Assembly: GCA_025360525.1 (NCBI GenBank)
Contig: JANYCA010000012.1
Span: 36,873-100,872 of the forward strand
Direction: 5' to 3'
DNA from: Chitinophagaceae bacterium
GTDB taxonomy: Bacteria; Bacteroidota; Bacteroidia; Chitinophagales; Chitinophagaceae
DNA: 64,000 nucleotides
The position numbers and the translations under genes are program-made. Under the pieces are notes generated by a model. That model did no database searches. It had not been told where the DNA came from and was given only the letters and a program-made list of their open reading frames with translations. This document shows positions 19,784 through 28,787 of this stretch, in pieces. Each line of letters starts with the position of its first letter. Positions within the stretch are counted from its first letter, which is position 1.

Positions 19784-20917
19784 TTAAAATAATGAACCTT
19801 GAGCCCCCGGTCTTTTAAAAATGCTGGTGTTGAGGCGCCACTCTTCTACATTCATGTTATACAGCTTCCCGTATTTTTTATACTGTTGTGCTACCATTTG
19901 TGCAATGTTACCTTCGCCACGCATACGCACACCCGGGCGGGAATCATTCACTTTACCACCATGACTTTGTTCTATTAAATGCCATACTTTATCTGCCCGG
20001 TCTGGAAAATTTTTGTACAACCAGTCGTGGAATAAAAATTGAACAGCACCATTGAGGCGGATAAAAGTGTAAGCAGTAAAAGTGGCACCATTATCTGCCG
20101 CTGCTTTCATAATGCGTTGCATTTCATGTTCGTTTAGTCCGGGAATCATAGGTCCCATCATAACGCCCATTCTTACTCCGGCATTGCTGAGTTCATTAAT
20201 TACTTTCAATTTTTGTTTGGCAGTGGTGGTTCTTGGTTCCATCACCCTTCTTAAATCTTCATCCAAAGATGTGATGGATACCATGGCAGAAACCAGTTGT
20301 TTTTTCGCCATCTCCTGCAACAGATCTTTGTCTTTTAATATCCGGGAATTTTTAGTGAGTATACCTACCGGCTGGTTGAACTCATTGCATACTTCCAGCA
20401 GCGCTCTTGTTAAACGATACTGTTGCTCGGCAGGCTGGTAACAATCCGTATTACCGCTTAGCATGATGGGGGTACATTCCCATTTGGGGTGCATCAAAAA
20501 TTTACGCAGCAATTGTGGCGCATTTTTTTTGATGATGATTTTTTGCTCAAAATCCAGCCCTGCGCTGTAACCCCAGTATTCATGCACATTACGGGCATAG
20601 CAATAAATGCAACCATGCTCACAGCCTGCATAGGGGTTCATGCTGTACTGCATACCCACATCTTCACTTGTTACTTTGTTTACAATGGTTTTGCTTTGCT
20701 GAACCAGGTATTGTGTGGGGCTGTTTTCCTCACTCCAGTCGTCGATACCCTCCGGGTGTTCCTTTACTTTTTCATCTTTTAAGAAACGATTTTTTGTGTT
20801 GAATTGAGCACCACGGCCGGTTAAATATTGTACTGCTTCTTCCTGCAGATTTGCAGATACATTGTGCTGCTGTTGTTGCAATTTGCTTTTACCCGTGGGC
20901 CCGGATCGATTGTCCAT
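19784..20917 (-). CDS. PA0069-family radical SAM protein (spore photoproduct lyase-like)
   Basis: A 377-residue radical SAM enzyme. The 4Fe-4S/SAM motif is CEHGCIYC (C-x3-C-x2-C) within the characteristic MNPYAGCEHGCIYCYARNVHEYWG. The rest is a TIM-barrel-like fold with conserved blocks MLSGNTDCYQPAE and SITSLDEDLRRVMEPRT. The family (COG1533) is related to spore photoproduct lyase, but its substrate is not established. The gene lies upstream of and divergent from umuDC, which may hint at DNA repair. Confidence 0.9.
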   Translation of the reverse strand: MDNRSGPTGKSKLQQQQHNVSANLQEEAVQYLTGRGAQFNTKNRFLKDEKVKEHPEGIDDWSEENSPTQYLVQQSKTIVNKVTSEDVGMQYSMNPYAGCEHGCIYCYARNVHEYWGYSAGLDFEQKIIIKKNAPQLLRKFLMHPKWECTPIMLSGNTDCYQPAEQQYRLTRALLEVCNEFNQPVGILTKNSRILKDKDLLQEMAKKQLVSAMVSITSLDEDLRRVMEPRTTTAKQKLKVINELSNAGVRMGVMMGPMIPGLNEHEMQRIMKAAADNGATFTAYTFIRLNGAVQFLFHDWLYKNFPDRADKVWHLIEQSHGGKVNDSRPGVRMRGEGNIAQMVAQQYKKYGKLYNMNVEEWRLNTSIFKRPGAQGSLF

Positions 20918-21150
20918 ACTATTTTTTTTGTTGATTTACACTTTTACAAAATGCAGCAAGGTTCTTGCGCTCCAATTCTTTACTTCTGTCAAATTTGTTG
21001 AAGTAGCATTATCTTTTTTCTGGTAAGTCGAGCTGACTGCGTAGCTTTTTGTGCTATAGTTTTCATTGAATGTGTATTTTTTTATTTGGAAATGCAAATT
21101 ATATTAGCATAAATTTACTAACTATTTTAGCTAAAAATCAAATAATTTAT

Positions 21151-21582
21151 ATGGACGTGGAAAACTTTTTAAGCAGCAGCTATACCGGCAGCAAAAATTA
21201 TGGTCAGCACAATGTGAATACGGCCAATGCCTCCGGCTTTGGCGCCGCAGCAGATGACTACATGGAACGGGGCATTGATTTAAATGAACAACTAATCCGC
21301 AACAAGCCGGCTACATTTTTTATGAAGATGAATGGTAGCAGCATGATCAATGCAGGCATTTTTGATGGCGATATTTTGATTGTAGACAGGAGTGTTAAAC
21401 CGGTAAATGGCAAAATTGTAATTGCTGTAATTGATGGCGAAATGCTGATACGCCGCTATGAAAGAACAATCAACAAACTTAGGCTGATTCCTGAAACACC
21501 CAAACTGTCGCCGATTGAAGTGAGTGAGTTTAGTGATTTTAAAATTTGGGGTGTGGTGATGCACCTTATCAGAAGTATATGA
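21151..21582 (+). CDS. umuD: UmuD-like S24 peptidase, polymerase V regulator
   Basis: A 143-residue protein aligned with E. coli UmuD over its whole length: AADDYMERGIDLNEQLI, the catalytic Ser in MNGSSMINAGIFDGD, and the catalytic Lys in VNGKIVIAVIDGEMLIRR. RecA-stimulated self-cleavage would give UmuD'. The dipeptide at the expected cleavage site is Ser-Gly (NASGFG) instead of Cys-Gly or Ala-Gly. ATG 21151 is chosen over 21070 because the 27 extra residues look like noncoding leader. It overlaps umuC by 4 bp. Confidence 0.92.
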   Translation: MDVENFLSSSYTGSKNYGQHNVNTANASGFGAAADDYMERGIDLNEQLIRNKPATFFMKMNGSSMINAGIFDGDILIVDRSVKPVNGKIVIAVIDGEMLIRRYERTINKLRLIPETPKLSPIEVSEFSDFKIWGVVMHLIRSI

Positions 21583-22865
21583 TTGCCATTGTAGATTGTA
21601 ATAGTTTTTATTGCAGCTGCGAACGCTTGTTTCAACCGCATTTGGATAACAAGCCTGTTGTTGTACTCAGCAACAATGATGGCTGTATTATCAGCCGTAC
21701 CGATGAGGCAAAAGCATTTGGGGTACAGATGGCCGGCCCTTATTTTTTGGCAAAGCCGTTGATAGAAAAACACCAGGTTGCCACCTTCTCATCTAACTAC
21801 AATTTGTATGGCGACCTTAGCTGGCGGGTGATGGAAACACTGCGGGTGCTGGTAGGAAAAGAAAATGTAGAAGTGTATTCTGTTGATGAAGCCTTTTTAA
21901 ACCTGGAAAAATTTGCCCTGGCCGATTTACAGATAATGAGCATCAAAATTAAAGAAACAGTGGAGCTATGGACTGGTATAAAAGTTTCTGTTGGCGTTGC
22001 GCCTACCAAGGTATTATCTAAAGTAGCCAATCATCTTGCCAAAAAAAATAAAGTAGCTACGCAATGTGTGGTAGTGCTGGATACCGAAGAAAAAATTACA
22101 AAAGCTTTACAGGATACTCCCATTGGCGAAGTATGGGGTGTGGGCAGGCAATACGCAGAAAAACTTAAAGAAATGAATGCTGTATTTACTGCTTTTGATT
22201 TAACAAAAAAATCAGAAGCCTGGGCTCAAAAAAACTTAGGTGGTGTGGTGGGTATTCGCCTGGTAAAGGAATTAAAGGGCGAGCCGGCAAATGAAATGGA
22301 AAAACAATTAACGGTAAAAAAAATGATTGCTACTACCAGGATGTTTGGCATTCCCGTAAAAAATATCAAGGATATTAAAGAAGCCGTGGCTACCTACACT
22401 TCCCGTGCTGCAGAAAAACTGAGACGACAGCAAAGTGCTGCTACCATCATCAATGTATTTGTAGTATCAAAAGAAACCAATAATAACCAAACTCGTTTCA
22501 GGCACGGACCTGCAGTTGGCAGTTATTTTACATTGCCGGTAGCAACTGCTGCCAGCAATGAATTAATAAAGGCGGCGGTGCAATTGGTAGATGGCTTATT
22601 CGAAAAAGGTAAAATTTATAAAAAGGCCGGCGTTATATTAAGTGGACTTGTGCCTATCACTTCCATACAGGGCAACTTGTTTGATCAAAAAAAAACCAAC
22701 AATAAAAACTGCCTGATGGATATGATTGATAATATAAATTTTTCTATGAGAGATGATATTTTAAAATTTGCTGCATCCGGCACCACCAGGAACTGGAAGA
22801 TGCGGCACGAAATGCGGAGCCCCCGCTACACCACAAGATGGGATGAAATGTTTGAGGTGAGGTGA
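21579..22865 (+). CDS. umuC: UmuC-like Y-family DNA polymerase
   Basis: A 428-residue translesion polymerase. The palm acidic residues are in AIVDCNSFYCSCERLF and VEVYSVDEAFLNL. A little-finger domain follows, and the C terminus has the DUF4113 tail (FSMRDDILKFAASG, SPRYTTRWDEMFEV) typical of UmuC. The start is ATG 21579, inside the umuD stop (ATGA), so the two are translationally coupled. It is expected to be SOS-induced. I could not identify a Bacteroidota LexA site with confidence. Confidence 0.95.
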   Translation: MIAIVDCNSFYCSCERLFQPHLDNKPVVVLSNNDGCIISRTDEAKAFGVQMAGPYFLAKPLIEKHQVATFSSNYNLYGDLSWRVMETLRVLVGKENVEVYSVDEAFLNLEKFALADLQIMSIKIKETVELWTGIKVSVGVAPTKVLSKVANHLAKKNKVATQCVVVLDTEEKITKALQDTPIGEVWGVGRQYAEKLKEMNAVFTAFDLTKKSEAWAQKNLGGVVGIRLVKELKGEPANEMEKQLTVKKMIATTRMFGIPVKNIKDIKEAVATYTSRAAEKLRRQQSAATIINVFVVSKETNNNQTRFRHGPAVGSYFTLPVATAASNELIKAAVQLVDGLFEKGKIYKKAGVILSGLVPITSIQGNLFDQKKTNNKNCLMDMIDNINFSMRDDILKFAASGTTRNWKMRHEMRSPRYTTRWDEMFEVR

Positions 22866-22868
22866 GTG

Positions 22869-22938
22869 GTGGATGAAAAAGTGAATTGTGAATTGTGAAT
22901 GGTGAGTTGTGAATGGTGGGTAGTGATGGTGAGTTGTT
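22869..22938. repeat. Degenerate GTGAATTGTGAATGGT-type short tandem repeats
   Basis: About 70 bp of imperfect 9-10-bp units (GTGAATTGTG, GTGAATGGTG, GTGAGTTGTG) in the spacer between convergent umuC and PAP2 genes. It is low-complexity intergenic sequence with no terminator-like hairpin. Confidence 0.6.
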
Positions 22939-22991
22939 AGACCAATGGGCATGGTGGCGAATCATTTCAAATCAACCGCCTTAATTCAATA

Positions 22992-23645
22992 TCAACCAAC
23001 CTTAGGTTTCTTTTTTAAAACCAATTTATCCTCATTTAAATTCCGGGTAAAATATACGCAGGCTATGCCTCCCAATACGCCGATGAAAGAACCGGCCAAC
23101 ACATCTAATAAAAAATGCTGCGATAAATAAACCCTTGAAAAAGCAACCAGTGCAGCTGCCAGCAAAAGTAATAGATATTGCATGGTGCTGGTGGTATAAA
23201 AAGCCAAAACCGTGGCAATGGCAAAGGCTGTAACTGTATGTCCGGAAGGAAAACTGTTATTGCCTGCATGTATAATGCTATCAATAAAAAAAGGAAAATG
23301 TTGTGGCCTAAAATATACCAGTGGCCTCGGTGACTGCAATAGTGGTTTTATTATTTGGGCAAGAATACCTGTAGATGCAAAGGCCAGTAATAACACAACG
23401 CCGGCCTTTCTTTTCTTTAATACAAAAAAATAAATCAGCACTAATAAAATTGCAAAAATACCATCACCAAAATTGGTGTAAACAATAAAAAAATTATCCA
23501 GCCAGTTACGGTGGTAGCCGTTCAGCAAAATAAAACTGTTGACCTTACCATTACTTACTAAAAAGAATACAGCCGCTATCAATAACAGGAGGTAGCTGTA
23601 AAAGAAAAACTGGTGCTGCTTAATGCTGAAGCTTGTATTGTCCAT
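22992..23645 (-). CDS. PAP2-family membrane phosphatase
   Basis: A 217-residue integral membrane protein with about five or six helices and the full acid-phosphatase signature: KPLLQSPRP (motif 1), FPSGHTVTAF (motif 2) and SRVYLSQHFLLDVLAG (motif 3, with catalytic His and Asp). Likely substrates are lipid phosphates such as undecaprenyl pyrophosphate or phosphatidic acid; the sequence does not decide. ATG 23645 is chosen over an upstream TTG at 23651. Confidence 0.9.
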   Translation of the reverse strand: MDNTSFSIKQHQFFFYSYLLLLIAAVFFLVSNGKVNSFILLNGYHRNWLDNFFIVYTNFGDGIFAILLVLIYFFVLKKRKAGVVLLLAFASTGILAQIIKPLLQSPRPLVYFRPQHFPFFIDSIIHAGNNSFPSGHTVTAFAIATVLAFYTTSTMQYLLLLLAAALVAFSRVYLSQHFLLDVLAGSFIGVLGGIACVYFTRNLNEDKLVLKKKPKVG

Positions 23646-23802
23646 ATCCAAATTAATCTTCCAAAAGTAACAAAACTGCTGATACCAATATATTCGTAAC
23701 TGTTCTTAGTGATTTTAAAACAGGCGTTTGTTTATATTTTGGTAACACAATGTTTACAATTGCTAAACATGCCAATGTGAACTTTGTACAAAAATTAACC
23801 AT

Positions 23803-24654
23803 TTGGAAAAACGAAAATTAGAGGTTGTCGTCATCTCTGATGCTCACCTTGGAACTTATGGATGCCGTGCCAACGAACTCTCCCGCTATCTGTCAACCAT
23901 CGACCCCGCAATTTTAGTTTTAAACGGAGATATCATTGATATCTGGCAGTTTAGTAAAAAGTATTGGCCATCGGGGCATATGCAGGTAATCAAGCAAATT
24001 ACCAGCATGCTTAGCCGTGGTGTAAAAGTGTATTACATTACCGGTAACCACGATGAAATGCTCCGTCGGTTCGAAAACTTTTCCATTGGCGATTTTCACA
24101 TCGTAAATAAAATGGTGATCCATCATGGCAACAACAAACGCAGCTGGATTTTTCATGGTGATGTATTTGATGTAACCATGCAGTATAGCAAGTGGCTGGC
24201 CAAACTGGGAGCTGTAGGATACGACATGCTGATTTACATCAATGCCTTTATTAATTACCTCAGCAAAAAAATGGGCAAGGGTAAAATTTCGTTATCAAAA
24301 AAGATAAAGAACTCAGTAAAGAGTGCCGTAAAATACATCAACAGTTTTGAAGAAACTGCTGCCAGCATTGCTATCGAAAAAGGATATGATTATGTGCTGT
24401 GCGGCCATATTCATCAGCCCTCCAACCGCATTATTTCCAATGCAAACGGGCAGGTAAATTACCTTAATTCCGGCGACTGGATAGAGAACCTCACTGCGTT
24501 GGAATACAGTGATGATGAATGGGCTGTTTATCATTTCCAGCAAGATGAATTGGTAACAGAACTACACAACTCCTATTATGTAGATGAAGCGGCTTACCTG
24601 CGCACTACCGACCTATTTAAAATGATGATGGAAGATTTTGTAAAAGCATCTTAA
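23803..24654 (+). CDS. LpxH-like metallophosphoesterase
   Basis: A 283-residue calcineurin-like phosphoesterase with all metal-binding blocks: ISDAHLG (Asp13, His15), NGDIIDIW, TGNHDEML, FHGDVFD and CGHIHQP. It belongs to the group related to UDP-2,3-diacylglucosamine diphosphatase (LpxH), which hydrolyses the pyrophosphate bond in lipid A synthesis. The exact substrate in Bacteroidota needs caution, since several paralogues exist. The start is a TTG at 23803; I found no in-frame ATG at a sensible place. The glycosyltransferase follows after 11 bp. Confidence 0.82.
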   Translation: MEKRKLEVVVISDAHLGTYGCRANELSRYLSTIDPAILVLNGDIIDIWQFSKKYWPSGHMQVIKQITSMLSRGVKVYYITGNHDEMLRRFENFSIGDFHIVNKMVIHHGNNKRSWIFHGDVFDVTMQYSKWLAKLGAVGYDMLIYINAFINYLSKKMGKGKISLSKKIKNSVKSAVKYINSFEETAASIAIEKGYDYVLCGHIHQPSNRIISNANGQVNYLNSGDWIENLTALEYSDDEWAVYHFQQDELVTELHNSYYVDEAAYLRTTDLFKMMMEDFVKAS

Positions 24655-24665
24655 ACATTGCATCA

Positions 24666-25721
24666 ATGAAAATATTATACGCCATACAGGGAACCGGGAA
24701 TGGGCATGTGAGCCGGGCTAATGAAATCATTCCAATACTTCAGCAAAAATGTGAGTTGGATATTTTGCTGAGCGGCACGCAGGCAGATGTTGGCGTTAAC
24801 TATCCAGTTAAATACAAGCTGAAAGGATTGAGTTTTGTTTTTGGTAAAAAAGGTGGGGTAGACTTTTACAAAACTTTTAAGCAGCTGCAGTCGAAGAAAT
24901 TTTTAAGTGAAATAAAGAAGCTGCCGGTTGAGGAGTATGACCTGGTGATTAATGATTTTGAACCCATCAGTGCCTGGGCGTGTAAAATAAAAAATGTTCC
25001 CTGTGTAGCCATGAGCCACCAGTTTGCTGTATTACATAAAAATGCACCAAGGCCGGCAAAGTTTGATCCCTTTGCACTGATGGTATTGCGTTATTATGCT
25101 CCCTGCAAAACGGGTGTAGGTTTTCATTTTAAAAAATATGGTGAAAATATTTTTACACCGGTAATAAGAAAAGAAATCAGGAATGCAGCCCCAACAAATA
25201 AAGGACACTACACCGTTTACCTGCCTGCTTATGATGACAAAAAGATAATTTCCTTCTGCTCAAATTTTAAAGAAATTGAATGGGAAGTTTTTTCTAAACA
25301 CAGCAAAAAATCATACCGTGAAAAAAATTGCCGGATACGGCCGGTAAGCGCAGCTGATTTTACTGAGAGTTTTATTAGCTGCGAAGGAATCCTTTGTGGT
25401 GCTGGTTTTGAGACACCTGCAGAAGCCTTGTATATGGGCAAAAAAGTGCTGGTGATACCAATGAAGGCGCAATACGAACAACATTGCAATGCAGCAGGCG
25501 CAGCAGAATTGGGTGTGCCTGTAATTAAAAGTTTAAAGAAGAAACACATTCATAAAGTGGATACCTGGCTGAGCAATGATCAAAAAATTAAAGTGGATTT
25601 TAAAGATGAAACCAATAAAATTATCGACCAGGTTTTATCTATGGCTATCACCCATAAATTAGAAGCGCCCATTAAAAGTAAAATGGTTATCCCTGAACTG
25701 GTTTCGGCCAGGTGGGTATAG
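24666..25721 (+). CDS. Glycosyltransferase family protein (GT-B, MurG/UGT-like)
   Basis: A 351-residue GT-B fold enzyme. The N terminus MKILYAIQGTGNGHVSRANEI has the glycine-rich loop and HxxR pattern of GT28/GT1-like transferases. The C-terminal nucleotide-sugar site is GAGFETPAEALYMGKKVLVIPMKAQYEQ. The family is annotated as glycosyltransferase with unknown acceptor. It probably forms an operon with the LpxH-like gene, so a role in envelope lipid glycosylation is a reasonable inference. Confidence 0.85.
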   Translation: MKILYAIQGTGNGHVSRANEIIPILQQKCELDILLSGTQADVGVNYPVKYKLKGLSFVFGKKGGVDFYKTFKQLQSKKFLSEIKKLPVEEYDLVINDFEPISAWACKIKNVPCVAMSHQFAVLHKNAPRPAKFDPFALMVLRYYAPCKTGVGFHFKKYGENIFTPVIRKEIRNAAPTNKGHYTVYLPAYDDKKIISFCSNFKEIEWEVFSKHSKKSYREKNCRIRPVSAADFTESFISCEGILCGAGFETPAEALYMGKKVLVIPMKAQYEQHCNAAGAAELGVPVIKSLKKKHIHKVDTWLSNDQKIKVDFKDETNKIIDQVLSMAITHKLEAPIKSKMVIPELVSARWV

Positions 25722-25741
25722 ATTTTTTTACGGTTTGGGTT

Positions 25742-26170
25742 CACCGCAGAGAACAGGAGAAAATGGAGTTTACGCAGAGTTTCTCTTACACTCTCTGCGT
25801 AAACTCTGCTACCTCACTTCTCTGCTGTGAAAAAGAAAGTGGACTGTGCAGACTGGATGGTATGATTTTGTGCACCGCAGAGAACAGGAGAAAATGGAGT
25901 TAACGCAGAGTTTCTCTTACACTCTCTGAGAAAACTGCGCTACCTCACTTCTCTGCCGTGAAAAAGAAAGTGGACTGTGCAGACTGGATGGTATGATTTT
26001 GTGCACCGCAGAGAACAGGAGAAAATGGAGTTTACACAGAGTTTCTCTTAAACTCTCTGCGTAAACTCTGCTACCTCACTTCTCTGCCGTGAAAAAGCGT
26101 GAACTCTGCTACCTCTCTTCTCTGCGGTGAATAGCAAAAACTCTGCTAACTCGCTTCTTTGTAGTGAAAA
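25742..26170. repeat. 131-bp tandem palindromic repeat array
   Basis: CACCGCAGAGAACAGGAGAA starts at 25742, 25873 and 26004, an exact 131-bp period: two full units, a third of about 90 bp, then degenerate half-units to about 26170. Each unit is a large imperfect inverted repeat. In unit 1 GAGTTTACGCAGAG (25766-25779) pairs perfectly with CTCTGCGTAAACTC (25793-25806), and the outer CACCGCAGAGAA pairs with TTCTCTGCTGTG. It fills most of the 643-bp spacer between two convergent genes. Rather than coding, it resembles the widely scattered TTCACCGCAGAG...CTCTGCGGTGAA-type elements of environmental bacteria. Confidence 0.85.
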
Positions 26171-26364
26171 AACCTCACTTAGAACAAGACATACTCAATT
26201 CAAAAAGCTATCATCTCTGACACAAGTTGTTTAATCTTGCTGGACAACATCGGCGAGCTTGAAATTCTACAAAAATTATTCAGCGTAAATCTTCTTCTTT
26301 AAAAAATCAGTTTTATTATTTACAAAAACACCTGTTTTATAAATATGTTGGGATGCCTCTTGCA

Positions 26365-27498
26365 CTATATTTTCATCTGCTCCACACATTCTTCTGCAAA
26401 GCCAAAACTAAGCGTCATACCTGCACCGCCCAATCCATTGATAATATAAACCCCGGGTTCTGGTGAAATAAAAATCTCTGTATCTCCGTTGGTAAGCTTT
26501 GGGTAAATACCATTCCAGCTTTCTTTGATTGTCCAGTTTTTAAACCTGGCTATTTTCTTTAAGTAAGAAAGAATTAAATCATTTATCTCCGCTTTATCAA
26601 AAGGATCATGCGTTAATCCATACTCATGAGAATCGCCAATGGTTAACTCACCCACCTCATTTTGTGCCACCATTACATGTATGCCCCGGTTGATGTATTC
26701 ACTCATTTCTTCGTTGTATCTGTCTTTTAATTTTTCCAACGATGGAGCTGCTGCAAAACTTTTGTAATGAATTAATGATAAGCCTCCGCAAAGTGCCGGG
26801 CCAATCCTCCATTCATCCGGCTGTGATTGTAAACGCATCATTTGCAGTTTACATTTAGTGATGGGCAATTTTAAATATACTTCCGGGTACAGCGTTTCAA
26901 AATCGGCACCGCTGCAAACAAAAATCACGTCTGCTTCATGTTCTTCATCATTGCCAATATACACGGTATTATCTGCGATGTAGGTAATGCATTTACCCCA
27001 GTAAAATTCCACCCCATATTTTTCATTCAAATAAGTTGGCATCAGTTCTATGGCATGCCTTGCATCTACCAACAGTTCATCCTTACTGTATAACCCTCCC
27101 AGCAAATTATTTGATTCCACAGCCGGTGAAAAATCTGTTACCTGGTCTTTATTAAACAACGTAATGGTTCTTTCCTTGTTGTAACAATCGTACAATTCAT
27201 GCAACACCTGCATCTCATCCGGGTGGTGCGCCACATGAATGCTGCCTGCTTCACTGTGCCAGATATTGGCTTCTGTGCAAATCTGTTTCCAGATGCTCCG
27301 GCTTTGCAAAGCACGTTCATATAATTTACCCGATGGCTGGCCGATGGGCCATATCATTCCAAAATTTCTGATGGTTGCACCCACCGCTTTATGGCTGCGT
27401 TCAAAAACTTTTACTTTAAAACCTTTATTGCTCAATGCCCTTGCAGTTGCCAGGCCTACAATGCCGGCGCCGATAACGATGGCTGTACGTTGTTCCAT
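26365..27498 (-). CDS. FAD-dependent oxidoreductase, phosphonate-associated (TIGR03364 type)
   Basis: A 377-residue member of the DAO superfamily (glycine/D-amino-acid oxidase fold). The N-terminal dinucleotide-binding loop is VIGAGIVGLATARALSNKG and the C-terminal FAD contact is GVYIINGLGGAGMTLSFGFAEE. It matches my memory of the TIGR03364 clade, which is found beside PhnX-like hydrolases and is thought to oxidatively deaminate aminophosphonates to phosphono-aldehydes. Last gene of the phosphonate operon; it overlaps the end of the MFS gene by 43 bp. The substrate is inferred from context. Confidence 0.85.
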   Translation of the reverse strand: MEQRTAIVIGAGIVGLATARALSNKGFKVKVFERSHKAVGATIRNFGMIWPIGQPSGKLYERALQSRSIWKQICTEANIWHSEAGSIHVAHHPDEMQVLHELYDCYNKERTITLFNKDQVTDFSPAVESNNLLGGLYSKDELLVDARHAIELMPTYLNEKYGVEFYWGKCITYIADNTVYIGNDEEHEADVIFVCSGADFETLYPEVYLKLPITKCKLQMMRLQSQPDEWRIGPALCGGLSLIHYKSFAAAPSLEKLKDRYNEEMSEYINRGIHVMVAQNEVGELTIGDSHEYGLTHDPFDKAEINDLILSYLKKIARFKNWTIKESWNGIYPKLTNGDTEIFISPEPGVYIINGLGGAGMTLSFGFAEECVEQMKI

Positions 27499-28787
27499 AT
27501 TGTAAAACCCTTTTTATACTTTTTTAAAAAATATACCACCGAAAAAATAGTGGCTATTACACCAAAAATTGAAACTCCCATCACTGCATTCGAAAAAAAA
27601 TTTACCCACTGCAGCCTTATTTGAAATACTTCTTTCCCCAATAAAACAAGCATGCTTCCCAGGTAACCGAAGGAATCTGCGCAATACATTAAGAAGCCAA
27701 CATTGCCATTAATACGAAATGCAGCTATCATCCTTTCAAACAGCATACAGTTAAAAGGTATGTAAGCGGTATACAACCCAATACCCACTAAAATCATCCA
27801 GGTAGCCGGATGAATGGCCTTGTTTAAAAAAAGCCAGGTAGATACGCCGCTCAATATAAAGCCCAGTATGATTAACCCGTGAGCAATAATAAATGCATTG
27901 AAGTTTTTTTTGACAAATACCAAACTGGCTATCAGTATCAAAACAATGATGGTAACAGGAATTTCAGTTTCGGTAAATATCGCAGACTGGTTAGCAAAGC
28001 CCAATTCGTTCCAGATATCTGCCGCAAAATTATCTCTCATATCCCTGAAGATGGTAAGAGAAACATAGATGGCGACGAGCATAAATATTCCCGGTAAAAA
28101 ATCTCCGATTAGTTTTTTTCTTTCGGGTTTCGTCATTGGATTTCTCACATGCCTGAGCTGTATATCTGCATCAGTAGGAGGTGGAATTTTTTCCAGTAAA
28201 TAAACAAAGAGCAACAGTGGCAGAATAAATACCAGACCAGTAACAAATGGTATCCAAAACTCTGTAACCTGCCAGTGAAGCTGCAGGTACTTTGCAACTG
28301 ATTTTACAAACCCCGAAGAAAAAATAAAACTCACTGCCAAAGCAGCTCCAATAAAATCAGTTGCCCGCCTTCCTTCGATATAAGAAAATATGATACCCCA
28401 AATGATACCTAAAGGAAAACCGTTAAAGAAAAGAAAAGCAATATTAAAAGGTGGAGGAACTACTGCAAAAAAGAATAATGAAATCCAGGAGATGCCAACT
28501 AAAATGAGGATCAACTTCCACCTGCCAATTTTTTTTAATTCCGAAATAAATTTTATTCCATAAAACTTACTGCATACATAACCTGCAAGCTGGGTGATTA
28601 CCAAACATATTTTATAACTGATACCCCAATAACTAAGGCCATCAAAAGTGGCAACAGTAAACGGCTTACGGAAAGCATACACCGTTCCGTACGTTAAGAA
28701 CACTGCAATGGCTGCAAATACAGCCACAACCGTTGGGTGATTAAAAAATGTTTTGCTGATGGTAGCGTTAGTTTGCAACAACAACAT
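27456..28787 (-). CDS. DUF5690 family MFS-type inner-membrane transporter
   Basis: A 443-residue, roughly 12-helix membrane protein. The start TVYAFRKPFTVATFDG is shared with organophosphate:Pi antiporter-like carriers, and GFPLGIIWGIIFSYIEGRRATDF is the typical DUF5690 block. It lies between the PhnX-like and FAD genes and overlaps both (20 bp and 43 bp), so it is tightly co-expressed with them. It is the obvious candidate to bring a phosphonate from periplasm to cytoplasm. The DUF5690 substrate is not established. Confidence 0.85.
   Translation of the reverse strand: MLLLQTNATISKTFFNHPTVVAVFAAIAVFLTYGTVYAFRKPFTVATFDGLSYWGISYKICLVITQLAGYVCSKFYGIKFISELKKIGRWKLILILVGISWISLFFFAVVPPPFNIAFLFFNGFPLGIIWGIIFSYIEGRRATDFIGAALAVSFIFSSGFVKSVAKYLQLHWQVTEFWIPFVTGLVFILPLLLFVYLLEKIPPPTDADIQLRHVRNPMTKPERKKLIGDFLPGIFMLVAIYVSLTIFRDMRDNFAADIWNELGFANQSAIFTETEIPVTIIVLILIASLVFVKKNFNAFIIAHGLIILGFILSGVSTWLFLNKAIHPATWMILVGIGLYTAYIPFNCMLFERMIAAFRINGNVGFLMYCADSFGYLGSMLVLLGKEVFQIRLQWVNFFSNAVMGVSIFGVIATIFSVVYFLKKYKKGFTIWNNVQPSLSAPAL

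Noticed and set aside
21070..21150. N-terminal extension of UmuD by 27 residues
   Set aside because: The extension is absent from UmuD homologues and coincides with the AT-rich promoter region.
22761..22965. Small minus-strand ORFs over the umuC end and short repeats
   Set aside because: They consist of translated GTGAATTGTG repeats and antisense umuC, with no protein character.
25712..25903. 63-codon ORF in the tandem repeat
   Set aside because: Its sequence is dictated by the palindromic repeat and it overlaps the end of the glycosyltransferase gene.
25742..26170. CRISPR-like regular repeats
   Set aside because: The period is 131 bp with no alternation of short repeats and unique spacers, units are palindromic over their whole length, and no cas genes are near.
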